From Nitzschia sp. pyKryTriq1 (Eukaryota > Bacillariophyta > Bacillariophyceae > Bacillariales > Bacillariaceae): a stretch of DNA of 64,000 bases. Positions 19,480 to 29,823 of the stretch are shown here, in pieces. The number at the start of each line of letters is the position of its first letter. The first letter of the stretch is position 1. Under the pieces are notes generated by a model. That model ran no database searches and was not told the DNA's origin. It worked only from the letters and a program-made list of their open reading frames with translations. Position numbers and translations under genes: made by a program. The DNA lies in the NCBI GenBank assembly GCA_956465555.1, contig OY101116.1:3782001-3846000 (forward strand), written 5' to 3'.

Positions 19480-20981
19480 TCATGGCACAAATACTGGCGG
19501 GGGGATCCAAGGCGATGATGATTCGTCATCATTCTCTTGTCCAATAGGAGGTGGAAAAATAGCGGTGGTTTGAGGGTCTATCATCCCACTAGTCACGTAG
19601 TAAATCAAGGAGTAACGGGTCCCTGATGTAGGATCATAGGGTGTCACCCAATGAGGAAACCTCCCATCCACCTTTCCTAGTCGTCCTCGAGTATCTAGCT
19701 CCGCCACGAGGCAAGGGGAACATTCCACAGCCAGTCTCCCGCCTCCTTCTTCGAAATCGCCCTAGTGCACGGTAGAATGGGACGTTAGGAGAGTGGGTGT
19801 GAGTAGGGGAAGGATCAACTACTGGTAGAGAGGGTACTTTGTACAAAACTTACCAAGGCCAAGCCGTAAAAAGGACCAATGTTCAAGGTGTCAATATGAG
19901 GCGATCCCACGAAATTTTTCGTGACGGCCAGAGCTGTAAAGCGCTCACAAAAGACTGGATCTACTTCTCGCATCGTTTCGACAGCTTGATCAAAGATCCC
20001 GCGATATCGTTCGAGTTTGGCCATTTCTCGCTGGGTACGAACACTGTCCGGTCGGCCGGATCCTGGTTTCTGAAGGATCATGTAGTACTGGGCTCGAATT
20101 TTAGGACGTTCTCGAGTGGTATGAGGCCAATGAATAGCCTCTAGTTCTTTTAACAAGGCATCTAGACGCTCCTGGCGTACTGGGAAGCCTCGTTCCAATC
20201 GTACTTCCCGTGGACCCTGTTGTCGATAGCACTCCAAAAGTTTGGTCATGACGGCGTCACGATCAAAGGCTTGTGGATCATCATCGTCAATGTATACTCC
20301 AAAAGTCCGCTCCAAACGTTTCCGTAATTGGGGTGTGGAAAGTGGCTCGAGCTGCGAGTGGAGTTGTGTGGCATCTCGATCACACGCCGACAGCTTCTTC
20401 TTATCCTGGTTACTTGTAGTGCTAGCCGACAAAGAAGGACTGGGCGTTGGCACAGTACATCGAATCTCTAGCTTGGGTTGTGTCAACGTTTTTCGCAGTT
20501 GTTCCAAGGCCGGTTCTTTTATCTTGGAATTGTACTGTAAGTCCAAGAGAAGTAAATGCGAAAGAGACGCGAGAGCCTCAAGTGGTAGCAATCGTAATCG
20601 TAACTTGTTCGACAAGGCAATCAACTCTTTCAAATTCGTCAATTGTTGAATTTCCGGTGGCAGGCCTTGCAAGTGGTTCCGACTCACATCCAATGTGATC
20701 AAATTTTCCAGTCGAAATAACAGGGATATATTAGGAAGATGATCCAGACGATTGCGACTAAGATCCAATCGTACTACATCATTCGTAAAAGGAGGCAGCT
20801 GCAAATTAGTCGAGGGGAAATCCTCGGTGGCAAGATCGCGCTTGGAAAGGTCTAATATTAATCCAGTATCGTCATCCTCGTCATGACGATCCCCGGTAGA
20901 AGAAGAAATCTCGTCCAATAGTCTCAGGACCTTTGGCGTAGAGTCTTTCACTTGGGTCTCGGCTAGTGAGGACGAGACCAT
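19480..20981 (-). CDS. Leucine-rich repeat protein with C-terminal 2OG-Fe(II) oxygenase-like domain
   Basis: Two exons: 20981-19854 and 19761-19480 (469 aa). The 92-nt intron has GTAAGT, ends CACTAG, and is phase 0; it splits YGLAL from GDFEEGGG. The start is the ATG at 20981. Residues about 70-190 are LRRs (VRLDLSRNRLDHLP, LITLDVSRNHLQGLP). A segment near 225-270 (STPQLRKRLERTFGV) resembles a SAP-like helix pair. The C-terminal third fits a 2OG-Fe(II) oxygenase: SPHIDTLNIGPF supplies the HxD metal motif, and exon 2 carries FPHWVTPY (distal His) and GTRYSLIYY (Arg for 2-oxoglutarate). Substrate unknown. An LRR receptor-like front on an oxygenase is unusual; both parts share one frame in exon 1, so they are not joined by my splice model. 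Confidence 0.8.
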
Positions 20982-21408
20982 GGTCAGAATGGGAAAATAT
21001 GGCCATGGCAAACTCTATGGTAATATTCACATATGCGTCTCCGCGGCGCAGCATCTCGTCACATTCATCATCGTCGCAACGAAAAGACTCGCGGTTTTTA
21101 AGGCGGAAAAGGTCAGATTAGTCGACGACGTGAATGGGACGACTGACGACTCATACGAATAAAGTAGACCAAGAAAACAGCGGGTTTTTGCGAAGACAGC
21201 CTCATCTACACTGTTTCCTTACTACATACAAAGAGACTATGAGTATGTCCCACACACGCATATAATGTGATCTACCAGCTACTAGACTGGCCGGGGTTGG
21301 GATTATGAACGACTTTGATCTTGTATGAGAAAGTGCTGTGGTGCGCACAGCGCCGGCGGAAAAAATAATCGGCGAGCGACAAAATATCGGGTTTTTAGAC
21401 TCACTCTT
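20982..21408. other. Intergenic
   Basis: Promoter side of the LRR-oxygenase gene and 3' side of pepD. It is rich in CGACGA/GACGA words near 21050-21150. No gene seen. Confidence 0.4.
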
Positions 21409-23088
21409 CTATGCCCGTTTCTTGGCAAGCTCTGCCAAACGATCTTTTACAAGGTCGAAAAAGGGCGGAACTGTATCGATGCGAATACTCTCATCGGGAG
21501 AGTGTGCCCCCGTTATGGTTGGTCCAAAGCTCAACGCATCGACATCGCCACCCATCTTCTCTATCAGCAAACCACATTCCAATCCTGCATGAATAGCCTT
21601 GACACCTGGCATCTGCCCATTTCCGAGTCGTTCGGAAAGCAGTCTGCGACCCAGCTTGAGAGCCTCTGAATCCATGTTGGGGTTCCAACCCGGATACGAC
21701 GGCAACTTTTCAATGGAGGCTCCCGCTAAGGAAGCAATTGCAGAGAGTTTGTTGCGAGTCGATTCCAGAGCACTGCCAATGGAGGATCGGGTGGAGCACA
21801 GAATGGTAGCAGTGCCACCGTCCGTCGACATGGACAAGGAAGCTACATTGTTGGATGTTTCCACCAAATCGGGCATGGCATGAGAAAACTTAATGGGGCC
21901 ATGCGGGAGCGCAAGCAGCAAGGAAAGCAGCTTGGCGGCGGATGCCCTTTCCAACGGTCTTGGGCAACTGGACACGCCCGATGGACTGTCTTTGGATTCC
22001 ACCAGAGCCATGACGAGATTCTTCTCTAGTGTTCCATATTCTGCAACCGCGGCGGCCTGGCATTTCTGCAGAACTTGTTCTACAACTTCACGTGCCTTGT
22101 CATTGGCAAGCAACAAACAAGCCCTTGCCTCTCGGGGAATAGCATTATGCTTGTCACCACCAGATATTGAAACGAGCGCTACCCCTTCCTGTTCAAGAGC
22201 CGCCTGTACCGCTTGTGCGCAAAGCAATACAGCGTTGGCTCTGCCTTCGTGGATATTGATTCCGGAATGCCCTCCCAAAAGTCCTTCGACCTTGAGTTCA
22301 ACGAGGGTTTGATCAGTCGCGGAGGAATCGTCTCGTACCAAGGGCAACTTCAGAGTGGATTCACCTCCACCAGCACAACCCACATAAAGTTCTCCCCATT
22401 CCTCCGTATCTAGATTCAACATGGTCTTGCCGGTCAATCCTAGGGCTTTGGCGTCCAATTCCATGGCGCCAGTGAGGCCTGTTTCTTCGTCCACGGTAAA
22501 AAGTGCTTCCAAGGGAGGAAGTGGTGTCTCGTCCGTGATAGGAGTCTCCAAAAGAGCCAATGTTGCTGCCACTCCAATCCCATTGTCGGCCCCGAGTGTC
22601 GTCGCCTGAGCTCCCAACCACTCTTCTCCCGCTCCTCGCTGGAAGCGACGGAGCAGAATTGGATCTGTCTCAAAATTGTGCACGGTGTCACTGTTCTTTT
22701 CCGTCACCATGTCGATATGCCCTTGGAGAATGACAGCTGGAGCATCTTTACCAGTTCCGCAACCCGGATGAAAGACGACCAAATTGCCAACCGAATCTTG
22801 TTTCCATTTCAGATCACGTTTCTCGGCAAAATCTTTAATGTATCGAATCACTGCCTCTTCCTGTTTGGAAGGACGAGGAAGTGAGGAGAGAATAGCAAAT
22901 TGAGACCATAGGGATTGGGGCTCGAGCTTGTCGATGGCTTGAAAATTCTCGGGTGGGACAAACACGTTGTTTGGCGATAGTGTGCTACTGCTGCTGCTAG
23001 TCGACAAGCATCGGGTCGAGCTGGCCATCAAAATTGCGGAAGTGAATGATCGAAAGGCGTAGGATCGAAACTGCATTTGCGTGATCAT
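21409..23088 (-). CDS. pepD: M20 family cytosol non-specific dipeptidase (PepD-like)
   Basis: A 559-aa single-exon protein. The mature part matches bacterial PepD (aminoacyl-histidine dipeptidase): QGHIDMV (first metal His/Asp), GADNGIGVA (bridging Asp), VDEETGLTGAMEL (catalytic Glu-Glu), LNLDTEEWGELYVGCAGG, and a late GPTITGAHSPDE with the C-terminal metal His. The length is about 70 residues longer than bacterial PepD because of an N-terminal Ser-rich, Arg-containing presequence (first 50 residues), probably mitochondrial. It hydrolyses dipeptides with two metal ions. Unusually for eukaryotes, this is the bacterial-type enzyme rather than the CNDP type, so bacterial or organellar ancestry is likely. 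Confidence 0.92.
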   Translation of the reverse strand: MITQMQFRSYAFRSFTSAILMASSTRCLSTSSSSSTLSPNNVFVPPENFQAIDKLEPQSLWSQFAILSSLPRPSKQEEAVIRYIKDFAEKRDLKWKQDSVGNLVVFHPGCGTGKDAPAVILQGHIDMVTEKNSDTVHNFETDPILLRRFQRGAGEEWLGAQATTLGADNGIGVAATLALLETPITDETPLPPLEALFTVDEETGLTGAMELDAKALGLTGKTMLNLDTEEWGELYVGCAGGGESTLKLPLVRDDSSATDQTLVELKVEGLLGGHSGINIHEGRANAVLLCAQAVQAALEQEGVALVSISGGDKHNAIPREARACLLLANDKAREVVEQVLQKCQAAAVAEYGTLEKNLVMALVESKDSPSGVSSCPRPLERASAAKLLSLLLALPHGPIKFSHAMPDLVETSNNVASLSMSTDGGTATILCSTRSSIGSALESTRNKLSAIASLAGASIEKLPSYPGWNPNMDSEALKLGRRLLSERLGNGQMPGVKAIHAGLECGLLIEKMGGDVDALSFGPTITGAHSPDESIRIDTVPPFFDLVKDRLAELAKKRA

Positions 23089-23503
23089 TATTTCTTCCCA
23101 ACGTGGCGGTGGATTTACTTTCTGGTTAACGATATACTCTTTCTATGAAGTAGGAGCAGTCTACTAGACCCTGGTCTACTCTAGAGAGAGAGAGAAGGAC
23201 CGAGTTCGACCAACAACAGCAACACCGCAATAAAGGAGTAGGACAAAACAGCAAACAGCAAGCTCTTTCTTCTCGAAAAAATGGCGGGAAAATGAGAGAT
23301 CGCGGACGACGCGCGTGCGTGCACACTGTCTGCGATGACCGATGACGTGGTTGCTTCCGTTGGACGGCCAGATCTAGAGTCCATTCAGTCGTACTTGCTA
23401 TAAAGGGAGAATGGAGATGAAACTGGATAGAACGTGTATGTACCTGGTACCATACTATAGAAGCTATAGTAGAGAGTGGGTTGTCCTCCCACTGTGTCAT
23501 TTT
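23089..23503. other. Intergenic
   Basis: Between the pepD start and the 3' end of the plastid phosphatase gene. It contains a GA microsatellite near 23183-23194. No gene. Confidence 0.4.
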
Positions 23504-24607
23504 CTAATTCTTAACTCGCTCGAAGGAGATGGCATCGGCTTTTTGTAAAACGCCCAAAATGGCTTGGTGGACTTGAGGATTATTGCTGCATAACATGTTG
23601 CGGGTTTCTACCTCGTAGGGACTTCCCGTAATATCGGTAATGGTACCACCCGCTTCTCGAATGAGCATGGCACCAGCCACCAAATCCCAACTACTGAGAT
23701 CGTATCCAAAATGAGCTGTCAATCGCCCACTGGCAATCCATGCCAATGTCAGAGCCGAGCAAGCCAGAACGCGAATTCCTCGTGCCTGACTATTCAAGGC
23801 AAGTACTCCACGCATACTTGCGTCAAAGGCATTTGGATCAGCGGGACATCCAGCATTAATAATGGCATCCTGGATGGAACCGATTCCCGCTTGAACCGAT
23901 AATCGAGTTCGTTTCTCTGGTGTGTGGGTGGTCGTCGTCATCCACGCGCCTTGGCCCAGAATTGTCGAGAATAGTTCGTCGCGATGGGGATCATAAATGG
24001 AGGCGACAATGGGTGTCCCTTGATACAAGACGGCCATGGTGACACCACATAGAGGAAGACCAGAGGCAAAATTAGCCGTCCCATCAATCGGATCGCAAAT
24101 CCATAGATATTCCGCCGAGAGGGCATTCGTCAAGGCGGCCGCACTCGCTTCTCCACCAGCCGCCACATCTTCTTCTCCCAAGAAATTGTGATGCGGATAC
24201 TCCTTGGAAACAATCGCTTGGATTGCCTCCTGGGCCTCCTTGTCATATTGTGTGACGACATCTTTGATGCTAAATTTGATTTCGCATTGCTCGTCTTGGG
24301 ATGCCGAGGAACATCCCAAGTTAAAACGAATGATTTCACCTGCCGCTTGAGCCGCACTTTCGGCTGTTTGAAGCAAGGCCTCGCATTCCTTGAGAGAAGG
24401 ATTTTGCAAAGCAGTAGTGCCATCGTCACTGCTCGTCGTTCTTATGGAAAACCCACGAGAGTGCCGTTGCCGTGTTGTTTGATGAAGATGGATCGGTCCA
24501 AAAGCCAACGCGATGGGGCCGACCACCGCCATAAAACAGGTGGAAAAGGCAACCAAGGCTCGTCGCCGATGACCGAATCCAACCATTTGGAATGTATTCA
24601 TGAGCAT
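23504..24607 (-). CDS. Inositol monophosphatase family protein, plastid-targeted
   Basis: Starts at the ATG at 24607 or 24601 (the frame upstream has no ATG); about 367 aa. Signature motifs are present: FLGEED (metal Glu), CDPIDGTANF (DPIDGT motif), and SSWDLVAGAMLIREAGG (WD motif), so the Li+-sensitive phosphatase fold and active site look whole. The N-terminus is a signal peptide whose cleavage site reads PIALA before FGP, the heterokont plastid motif with Phe at +1, followed by a basic, Ser/Thr-rich transit peptide. Substrate could be inositol, histidinol or galactose-1-phosphate, or PAP; the family does not tell. The plastid location is inferred from the presequence. Confidence 0.87.
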   Translation of the reverse strand: MLMNTFQMVGFGHRRRALVAFSTCFMAVVGPIALAFGPIHLHQTTRQRHSRGFSIRTTSSDDGTTALQNPSLKECEALLQTAESAAQAAGEIIRFNLGCSSASQDEQCEIKFSIKDVVTQYDKEAQEAIQAIVSKEYPHHNFLGEEDVAAGGEASAAALTNALSAEYLWICDPIDGTANFASGLPLCGVTMAVLYQGTPIVASIYDPHRDELFSTILGQGAWMTTTTHTPEKRTRLSVQAGIGSIQDAIINAGCPADPNAFDASMRGVLALNSQARGIRVLACSALTLAWIASGRLTAHFGYDLSSWDLVAGAMLIREAGGTITDITGSPYEVETRNMLCSNNPQVHQAILGVLQKADAISFERVKN

Positions 24608-25211
24608 GTATGTAGTATTGGTGTTGTAGACAGCAACACTGACCCTCCTGCATTGTGGTTCTGGATGTGTCTGAGGCAAAAAGCAAAAGGCAAAAGGCAA
24701 AATGCGCAAGGCAGAAAGCAAAACTGCGAAAACGGCGGAAGGATCTTTTTATCTTTTTGGCCACGACTGATGCGCGACGACTGACGTTTCATCTCGAACG
24801 CTCGTTCGTTGTCGGTAAGATTCTTGTCGAATTTTAATCGAAGGAATCATAAGAAGTGCTTCAAGCTTTAGCAAAAGTAGTCTAGTAGTCTAGCTAAAGT
24901 AGGTTTTAGTCCGAATTAACTCGATGCTGGGGGGGGGGGGGGAGGACGACTCAAAAATGGTGAGGCCGAAGATTGATTATGGCTTGATCATGGCTGGAGC
25001 CGTTCTTACCCATATGTACATGGTAAGAAAGAAGATGCTTGTGTACTCTACTAGCTCTACTAGCGAGAGTTAGTACAATACGAGTGAGTTATCCCATAGT
25101 AGCTGTTACTCTAGTTTTCTTAGACGAGGAGTTTGTCGTACGAGCAAAGGCAGACGACACCCTTACTAATAATACTCGTACATACAGTACTGTACTGTAG
25201 CAGGCTTTTTA
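24608..25211. other. Intergenic with 14-G tract
   Basis: An AAAAGGC-like heptamer is repeated several times near 24678-24716, just upstream of the phosphatase gene. An uninterrupted run of 14 G lies at 24929-24942. No gene supported. Confidence 0.5.
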
Positions 25212-27068
25212 TTATTTCCAGACAGTCAATACTCCCTTCTTTTGCGTCTTGTCATTCGAAAAGGCAGCCAAGATTGGTTTGAAAGGATGATGCAAAAGTT
25301 GAGAAATTTCCGCCACATGACTCGACGTGGTCTTGCTGGTACTATCGACGGTAAAGTCGCGGATCGTTTGTTCGAGACGTCCACTAGCAACTCCAAAGAC
25401 ACAACAATCATTGCCCGTACTACATAGATAAACCCAATCAGGAGTGACCGCGGCGGCGCAAAAGATTGTGTCCTTGGCATCGGCTTGGTAGCTTTGGAGG
25501 ACGGTTCCTTCCTCCAAGTCCACCAAAAAGGCGGTCGCCGATCGGGGAACAACCAACAATTGATTCCGAGCGTTGGGTACCTCAAGGATCGTGGCGATAG
25601 CGGGACTTTCCGATAACAGCTTGGTCGGATCTACCACTATCGAAGTCCCAATTTTGACGCTGCCTTGCGCAGGTTGCCAAATCCTCAAACATTGTCCTTG
25701 CCGCCACAGACGTGCCGTCCCATCGGCAGAACTGGTAACAACCCATTGCGTTGCATCGTTCGTATTACTATTCCATCCCAACATATATCGACAGGAATGA
25801 ATGTAGCTGGTATGACCGGTATATTCTTGGAGAACATGCTGACTCACAATTCCAAACTCCCGACAAATTCCTTCCGCACTGGCCGTCAAAAGACGCGTGC
25901 CGTCCCGAGACCAGTCCAACGCCGTAATACTACTCGCCTGTGCCTGATACTGTCGCAAACAAGTTCCCGTGGCCAGTTTCCAAAGTTTGACGACCCCCGT
26001 TGCATCCCCACTAGCAAGCAACGTTTGGTCGTTGGAGACACTCAGTGCCAAGACAGCTGTATCATCATGACCCATGACGGAATCGTCGGCCTGAAAGGCA
26101 TAATCTCCAGTATTCAATTGTTGATAGGAAGTATCCCATATTTCGATCAATCCATCGGAACTAGCTGTAATCAACCCATTTCTCACAAAACAGGCTGCTT
26201 CGCACACGGCAGATTTTCCAAATTTGACCTTGGCAAGGATATCGGACGGTATTGGTTCTGCCAACTCATGATCATGCCCCGTGGCATCATCTCCTACAAC
26301 GACACCGGTATCGGCAGCTGCCATCCCCAGAAGTAAGTCATAGTGCTTGCGTTTCTTTCGCTTCTTTTTGTGTTCATCACCGCCAGCACCACCACCACTA
26401 TTAGTCTCGCTGCTTTTGACAAAGGGCAGTTGTCCTGTCCAACTTTGCCATTTACAAGCTTGCTGTAGCAATACAACCAGTCGATTCAGTGGGACCAGTG
26501 TAGTCTCACGTTCTAGTTGTGCCGCTATCTGATTCCGACGTTTTTGTTTGGGCGTGGATCCGTACAGTAGCGTCAATCGTTCCGCACTTCCTTCCCCAAA
26601 CTTTTTGGGATTCGCCGCAATCGCTGCCAAACGTTGCTCCAAACTTCTCGCTTTCGTAAGCCCCCCTTCTTCATCGTCGTCATCCTTCAGCTGATCCAAC
26701 TCATCTCGTGCCAGAGACAACATACTTTGTGCCAATAGCAAACTACTACCGTTCCGCTCTGCCAGTTCCAAAATGACCTGTTCTTGGATCTTCGGTGGAT
26801 GATTCGGATTCTGCGAGAGCTGCAAGGCCCGTGCCACACTGGCCCACTCGCCTTGTCGAATGTGCGACGGCAAGGCGGGACTGAGCAAGGATTGGGTCGA
26901 AAATCCAATGCCCGATTCCTGTCGGAGCGTTCGGGCCGATTCGTGCAATCCGACGGACGTCAAATAGCCCAGCATGAGTCGCAGGATATCGGCGGCGTCC
27001 ACACTTAATTCGGGGGGAGGGGCAGAAGTAGCAGTATCAGTAGCAGTATTAGTAGCAGTATTACTCAT
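25212..27068 (-). CDS. SMU1: SMU1 homologue, LisH/CTLH/WD40 splicing factor
   Basis: The start is the ATG at 27068; the frame upstream opens only with GTG. 618 aa. Order: Thr/Ala-rich N-terminus; LisH (about 20-50, ILRLMLGYLTSVGLHESA); CTLH (RQGEWASVARAL, EQVILELAERNGSSLL); a middle segment like human SMU1 (KQKRRNQIAAQLERE, PLNRLVVLLQQACKWQ); then WD40 repeats (about 280-618: LIEIWD, GVVKLWK, GICREFG, GTARLWR). SMU1 joins the spliceosome before activation, with RED. An insertion of about 60 residues (Gly/Lys-rich, then acidic) separates the N-terminal part from the first WD repeat. The intron-rich neighbourhood fits a working splicing apparatus. Confidence 0.9.
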   Translation of the reverse strand: MSNTATNTATDTATSAPPPELSVDAADILRLMLGYLTSVGLHESARTLRQESGIGFSTQSLLSPALPSHIRQGEWASVARALQLSQNPNHPPKIQEQVILELAERNGSSLLLAQSMLSLARDELDQLKDDDDEEGGLTKARSLEQRLAAIAANPKKFGEGSAERLTLLYGSTPKQKRRNQIAAQLERETTLVPLNRLVVLLQQACKWQSWTGQLPFVKSSETNSGGGAGGDEHKKKRKKRKHYDLLLGMAAADTGVVVGDDATGHDHELAEPIPSDILAKVKFGKSAVCEAACFVRNGLITASSDGLIEIWDTSYQQLNTGDYAFQADDSVMGHDDTAVLALSVSNDQTLLASGDATGVVKLWKLATGTCLRQYQAQASSITALDWSRDGTRLLTASAEGICREFGIVSQHVLQEYTGHTSYIHSCRYMLGWNSNTNDATQWVVTSSADGTARLWRQGQCLRIWQPAQGSVKIGTSIVVDPTKLLSESPAIATILEVPNARNQLLVVPRSATAFLVDLEEGTVLQSYQADAKDTIFCAAAVTPDWVYLCSTGNDCCVFGVASGRLEQTIRDFTVDSTSKTTSSHVAEISQLLHHPFKPILAAFSNDKTQKKGVLTVWK

Positions 27069-27743
27069 ATTGGAATGCTGCACAGTTTTATGATTGAAAG
27101 TGAGAAGAAGTCAAAGCAAGCGAGGTGAAAGTGAAGGTGAAGGTGATGGTGATGATGATGAGGTGATAATAACAACATGAGGTGATTTTGAAATCTTGAA
27201 ATCTATGGTGCAGCTGGGTCACGCGCTCTCGTCGCTCTCGCGACGCTCCTCCTCTCTACCGGTACTGTAAAATCTCTCCTCTGTCGGTCGCTGGCTCGTC
27301 GTCGTCGTTTGACGACGACTCATCCGAGCAGAAAGGGAAAGCCTTTAGCCTGATTCCGAGAGGCCTTATTATATTTTGAAAGGCTCTTTTTGACGCGGGC
27401 AGGGGTACCATTTTAGGAGGTCTTGCATGTCCATATTTAGGTCCATACATTCGTGTAGAATCCATACCGTGCGTACGTTCCGCCGCGGGGTGCCGGCGGA
27501 GGCACCCAGAATTTTTCTTCCGAAAAGAACAAGATGAAAAAAAATGATGAGAGGAGAGGAAGCAACGAAGATATTCCGATGAAGAACTTGAGGGAAGAGA
27601 AGAAGGGAAGATGTTATTACTTCGTAAGAGTATAATATGTTGTGTTTAGTTGGGTGTTTTGACCAGTGAACATATCATAAGGTAACAAGTAACAAGCAAC
27701 GCATAGGCTCCCAACATTTTACCTGCGTTACTTTTCCGCCACC
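27069..27743. other. Divergent promoter region (SMU1 / CofD-like)
   Basis: Holds a GGTGAAGGTGAT-like repeat near 27122-27165 and GTCGTCGTCGT near 27298-27317. The start at 27744 sits in GCCACCATG, a strong initiation context. No other gene seen. Confidence 0.45.
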
Positions 27744-29189
27744 ATGCCCAAAAGCAACCACAACAACAATCGTAACCATGACTCCTATACTAGTCGCAGC
27801 TCTTCCTTTGCGGATTCCATGGATCGCGTGTCCTCCTGTGCGGAAGAAGAAGAAGCAGAAGGACAGTCGCTGCCGTCACCTCGGGTGGTCATCTCTCGCA
27901 GTGTTAGTCTTCCCGATCCTCTCAAAGTCGCTCGCTGTCATCGATTGCCAGAATATGGACCTCGGATTTTATTTTTCAGTGGCGGAAGCGCCATTCGGGG
28001 CCTCAGTGAAGTCTTGAAGGGATACACCCATAATTCCATTCACTTGATCACCCCCTTTGATTCGGGTGGATCCTCCGCCGAAATTCGACGAGCCTTTGAC
28101 ATGCTCAGTGTGGGAGATTTGCGGAATCGATTAATGGCACTGAGTGATGATTCTTCCTTGGGAAATCCTGCCGTCATTAAATTATTCTCCTATCGATTGT
28201 CCAAATTCGAACCCTTGTTGGCCCAGGCGGAATTCCGAGACATTTTGGGAGGACGGCACCCCCTCTGCAAGGCAGTGTCGTTGCCCATGAGAAGTATTTT
28301 GACTAGTCATTTGCGATGGTTTGCCACTCGCATGCCGGCAGATTTTGATTTGTGTGGCGCGTCGATTGGGAATTTGATCATTACAGGATGCTTTTTGGAG
28401 TTGCACCGAGATATAGTGACGGCCATTTATATGATTTGGAAATTGTTGGGAGTCAAGGGGAAAGTCCGACCCTTGACGGGAGCCAATTTGCAATTGCGAG
28501 CTCATTATGAAAATGGGGTGGCAGAAGTTGGTCAACATTTATTGGGAAAACATGCAAAGAAAGGAATCCACCATGGCAAGATTGTCGAGATTGATTTGGT
28601 AGATTCGTTGTTACCGGTCACGAAGGAACCAATGACAGACGTGGCTACTAATAACGATGAGTCGTCATCGAAATCGACACCCGCAATGACGGCACAACCC
28701 TCTCGAAATTGTTTTATTGACATGGTTTCGGCGGAACTAGTCGATTCGGCGGATGTTCTCTGCTATCCCATGGGATCCTTTTTTGGAAGTCTGCTGGTCA
28801 ATCTACTGCCCATAGGGGTTGGAAAAGCGATTGTGAAACGACATTGCCCGAAAATATACTGTCCCAATACGGGGACGGACCCAGAAATGTACGGGTACAC
28901 ACTGACCGAGTGCATAGAGTGGATTATCGATATGGCTCGACAGGACGTGGAAGACGATGTTCCTGTCTCTCAAATTTTGAACTTTGTCTTGGTGGATACG
29001 GTACACTGCCATTATTGCGTCGACATGGACAAGGAGGAAATTGCCACACGATTTGGAGGAGAAATCGTTGTTTTGGATATCTGTTTGGTTGACGAAGAAA
29101 CCAAGGCAACCGTTGAGACCATGCTGGAAAAGAGCGACGAATTGAATCCAACCAAAGTAGTGGAGGTCCTTCTTACCCTAGGCTCTTAG
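27744..29189 (+). CDS. CofD-like (GAK-system type) protein
   Basis: A 481-aa single-exon protein. After a Ser-rich N-terminus, residues about 70-200 match the CofD/YvcK fold: RILFFSGGSAIRGLSEVL, YTHNSIHLITPFDSGGSS, and FDMLSVGDLRNRLMAL. Further motifs are GNLIITGCFLEL and VLCYPMGSFFGSLLVNLLP. CofD transfers 2-phospholactate to make coenzyme F420; eukaryotes lack F420, so that reaction is unlikely, and the closest relatives I can name are bacterial GAK-system CofD-like proteins of unknown activity. No targeting signal is evident. The start codon context is excellent. Confidence 0.82.
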   Translation: MPKSNHNNNRNHDSYTSRSSSFADSMDRVSSCAEEEEAEGQSLPSPRVVISRSVSLPDPLKVARCHRLPEYGPRILFFSGGSAIRGLSEVLKGYTHNSIHLITPFDSGGSSAEIRRAFDMLSVGDLRNRLMALSDDSSLGNPAVIKLFSYRLSKFEPLLAQAEFRDILGGRHPLCKAVSLPMRSILTSHLRWFATRMPADFDLCGASIGNLIITGCFLELHRDIVTAIYMIWKLLGVKGKVRPLTGANLQLRAHYENGVAEVGQHLLGKHAKKGIHHGKIVEIDLVDSLLPVTKEPMTDVATNNDESSSKSTPAMTAQPSRNCFIDMVSAELVDSADVLCYPMGSFFGSLLVNLLPIGVGKAIVKRHCPKIYCPNTGTDPEMYGYTLTECIEWIIDMARQDVEDDVPVSQILNFVLVDTVHCHYCVDMDKEEIATRFGGEIVVLDICLVDEETKATVETMLEKSDELNPTKVVEVLLTLGS

Positions 29190-29823
29190 GAGTAGCTCTA
29201 TAGCATTTTGCTTTTCAAAGATTACTGTCGATTGCTGCTCTAAGAGCTATACAGCAGAAAAGGACGCCTCCTGCGTCATCTGGCTTCGAATCGATTTGCA
29301 GAAAATGGTAGAATTTATCCCGAGAAGCAGCCCACCAATCGAACACCAGCTATATGAAGCAAGAGATATTATCCATATTTTCCTGCTTCTAATTATAGAT
29401 GAGTCGCATATGCTAGCATTGCCATAACTGGGTTCTTTTCAAATCATCGTTGCTCCTTGTGGTACTCGTGCCAGCAGTTCTGTATGGTTAATAGTGAAGT
29501 GGATCCCGCCTGGTGAGCCGGATACGAATATCGGAGGTCGGCATCAAGTATTGAATAAAAAAATAGCCCATCCGTTGGATCCAAAATTTCGTCCACACTC
29601 ACGTAGAAAACTACCTAGAATCGCTACCAGCTGGTCTGGGGGAATGCCGGAGCGAGTGAGAGTGATGTGCAAAATCCCACCATGTAGTACCTATTGTGCG
29701 ATAACTGAAGCCAGTAAAAAAACTGATAATAGAAATTGCAACTACATGCGATTGTTGTTCTGAGTAGCAGGTACTTCGCAGCAACAAGTTGACAATTCAA
29801 ACCGGGAAAGAAGGCAGACGAGA
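29190..29823. other. Intergenic
   Basis: Nothing coding is supported. Moderately AT-rich sequence between two genes on the same strand; it must hold the polyadenylation signal of the first and the promoter of the second. Confidence 0.4.
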
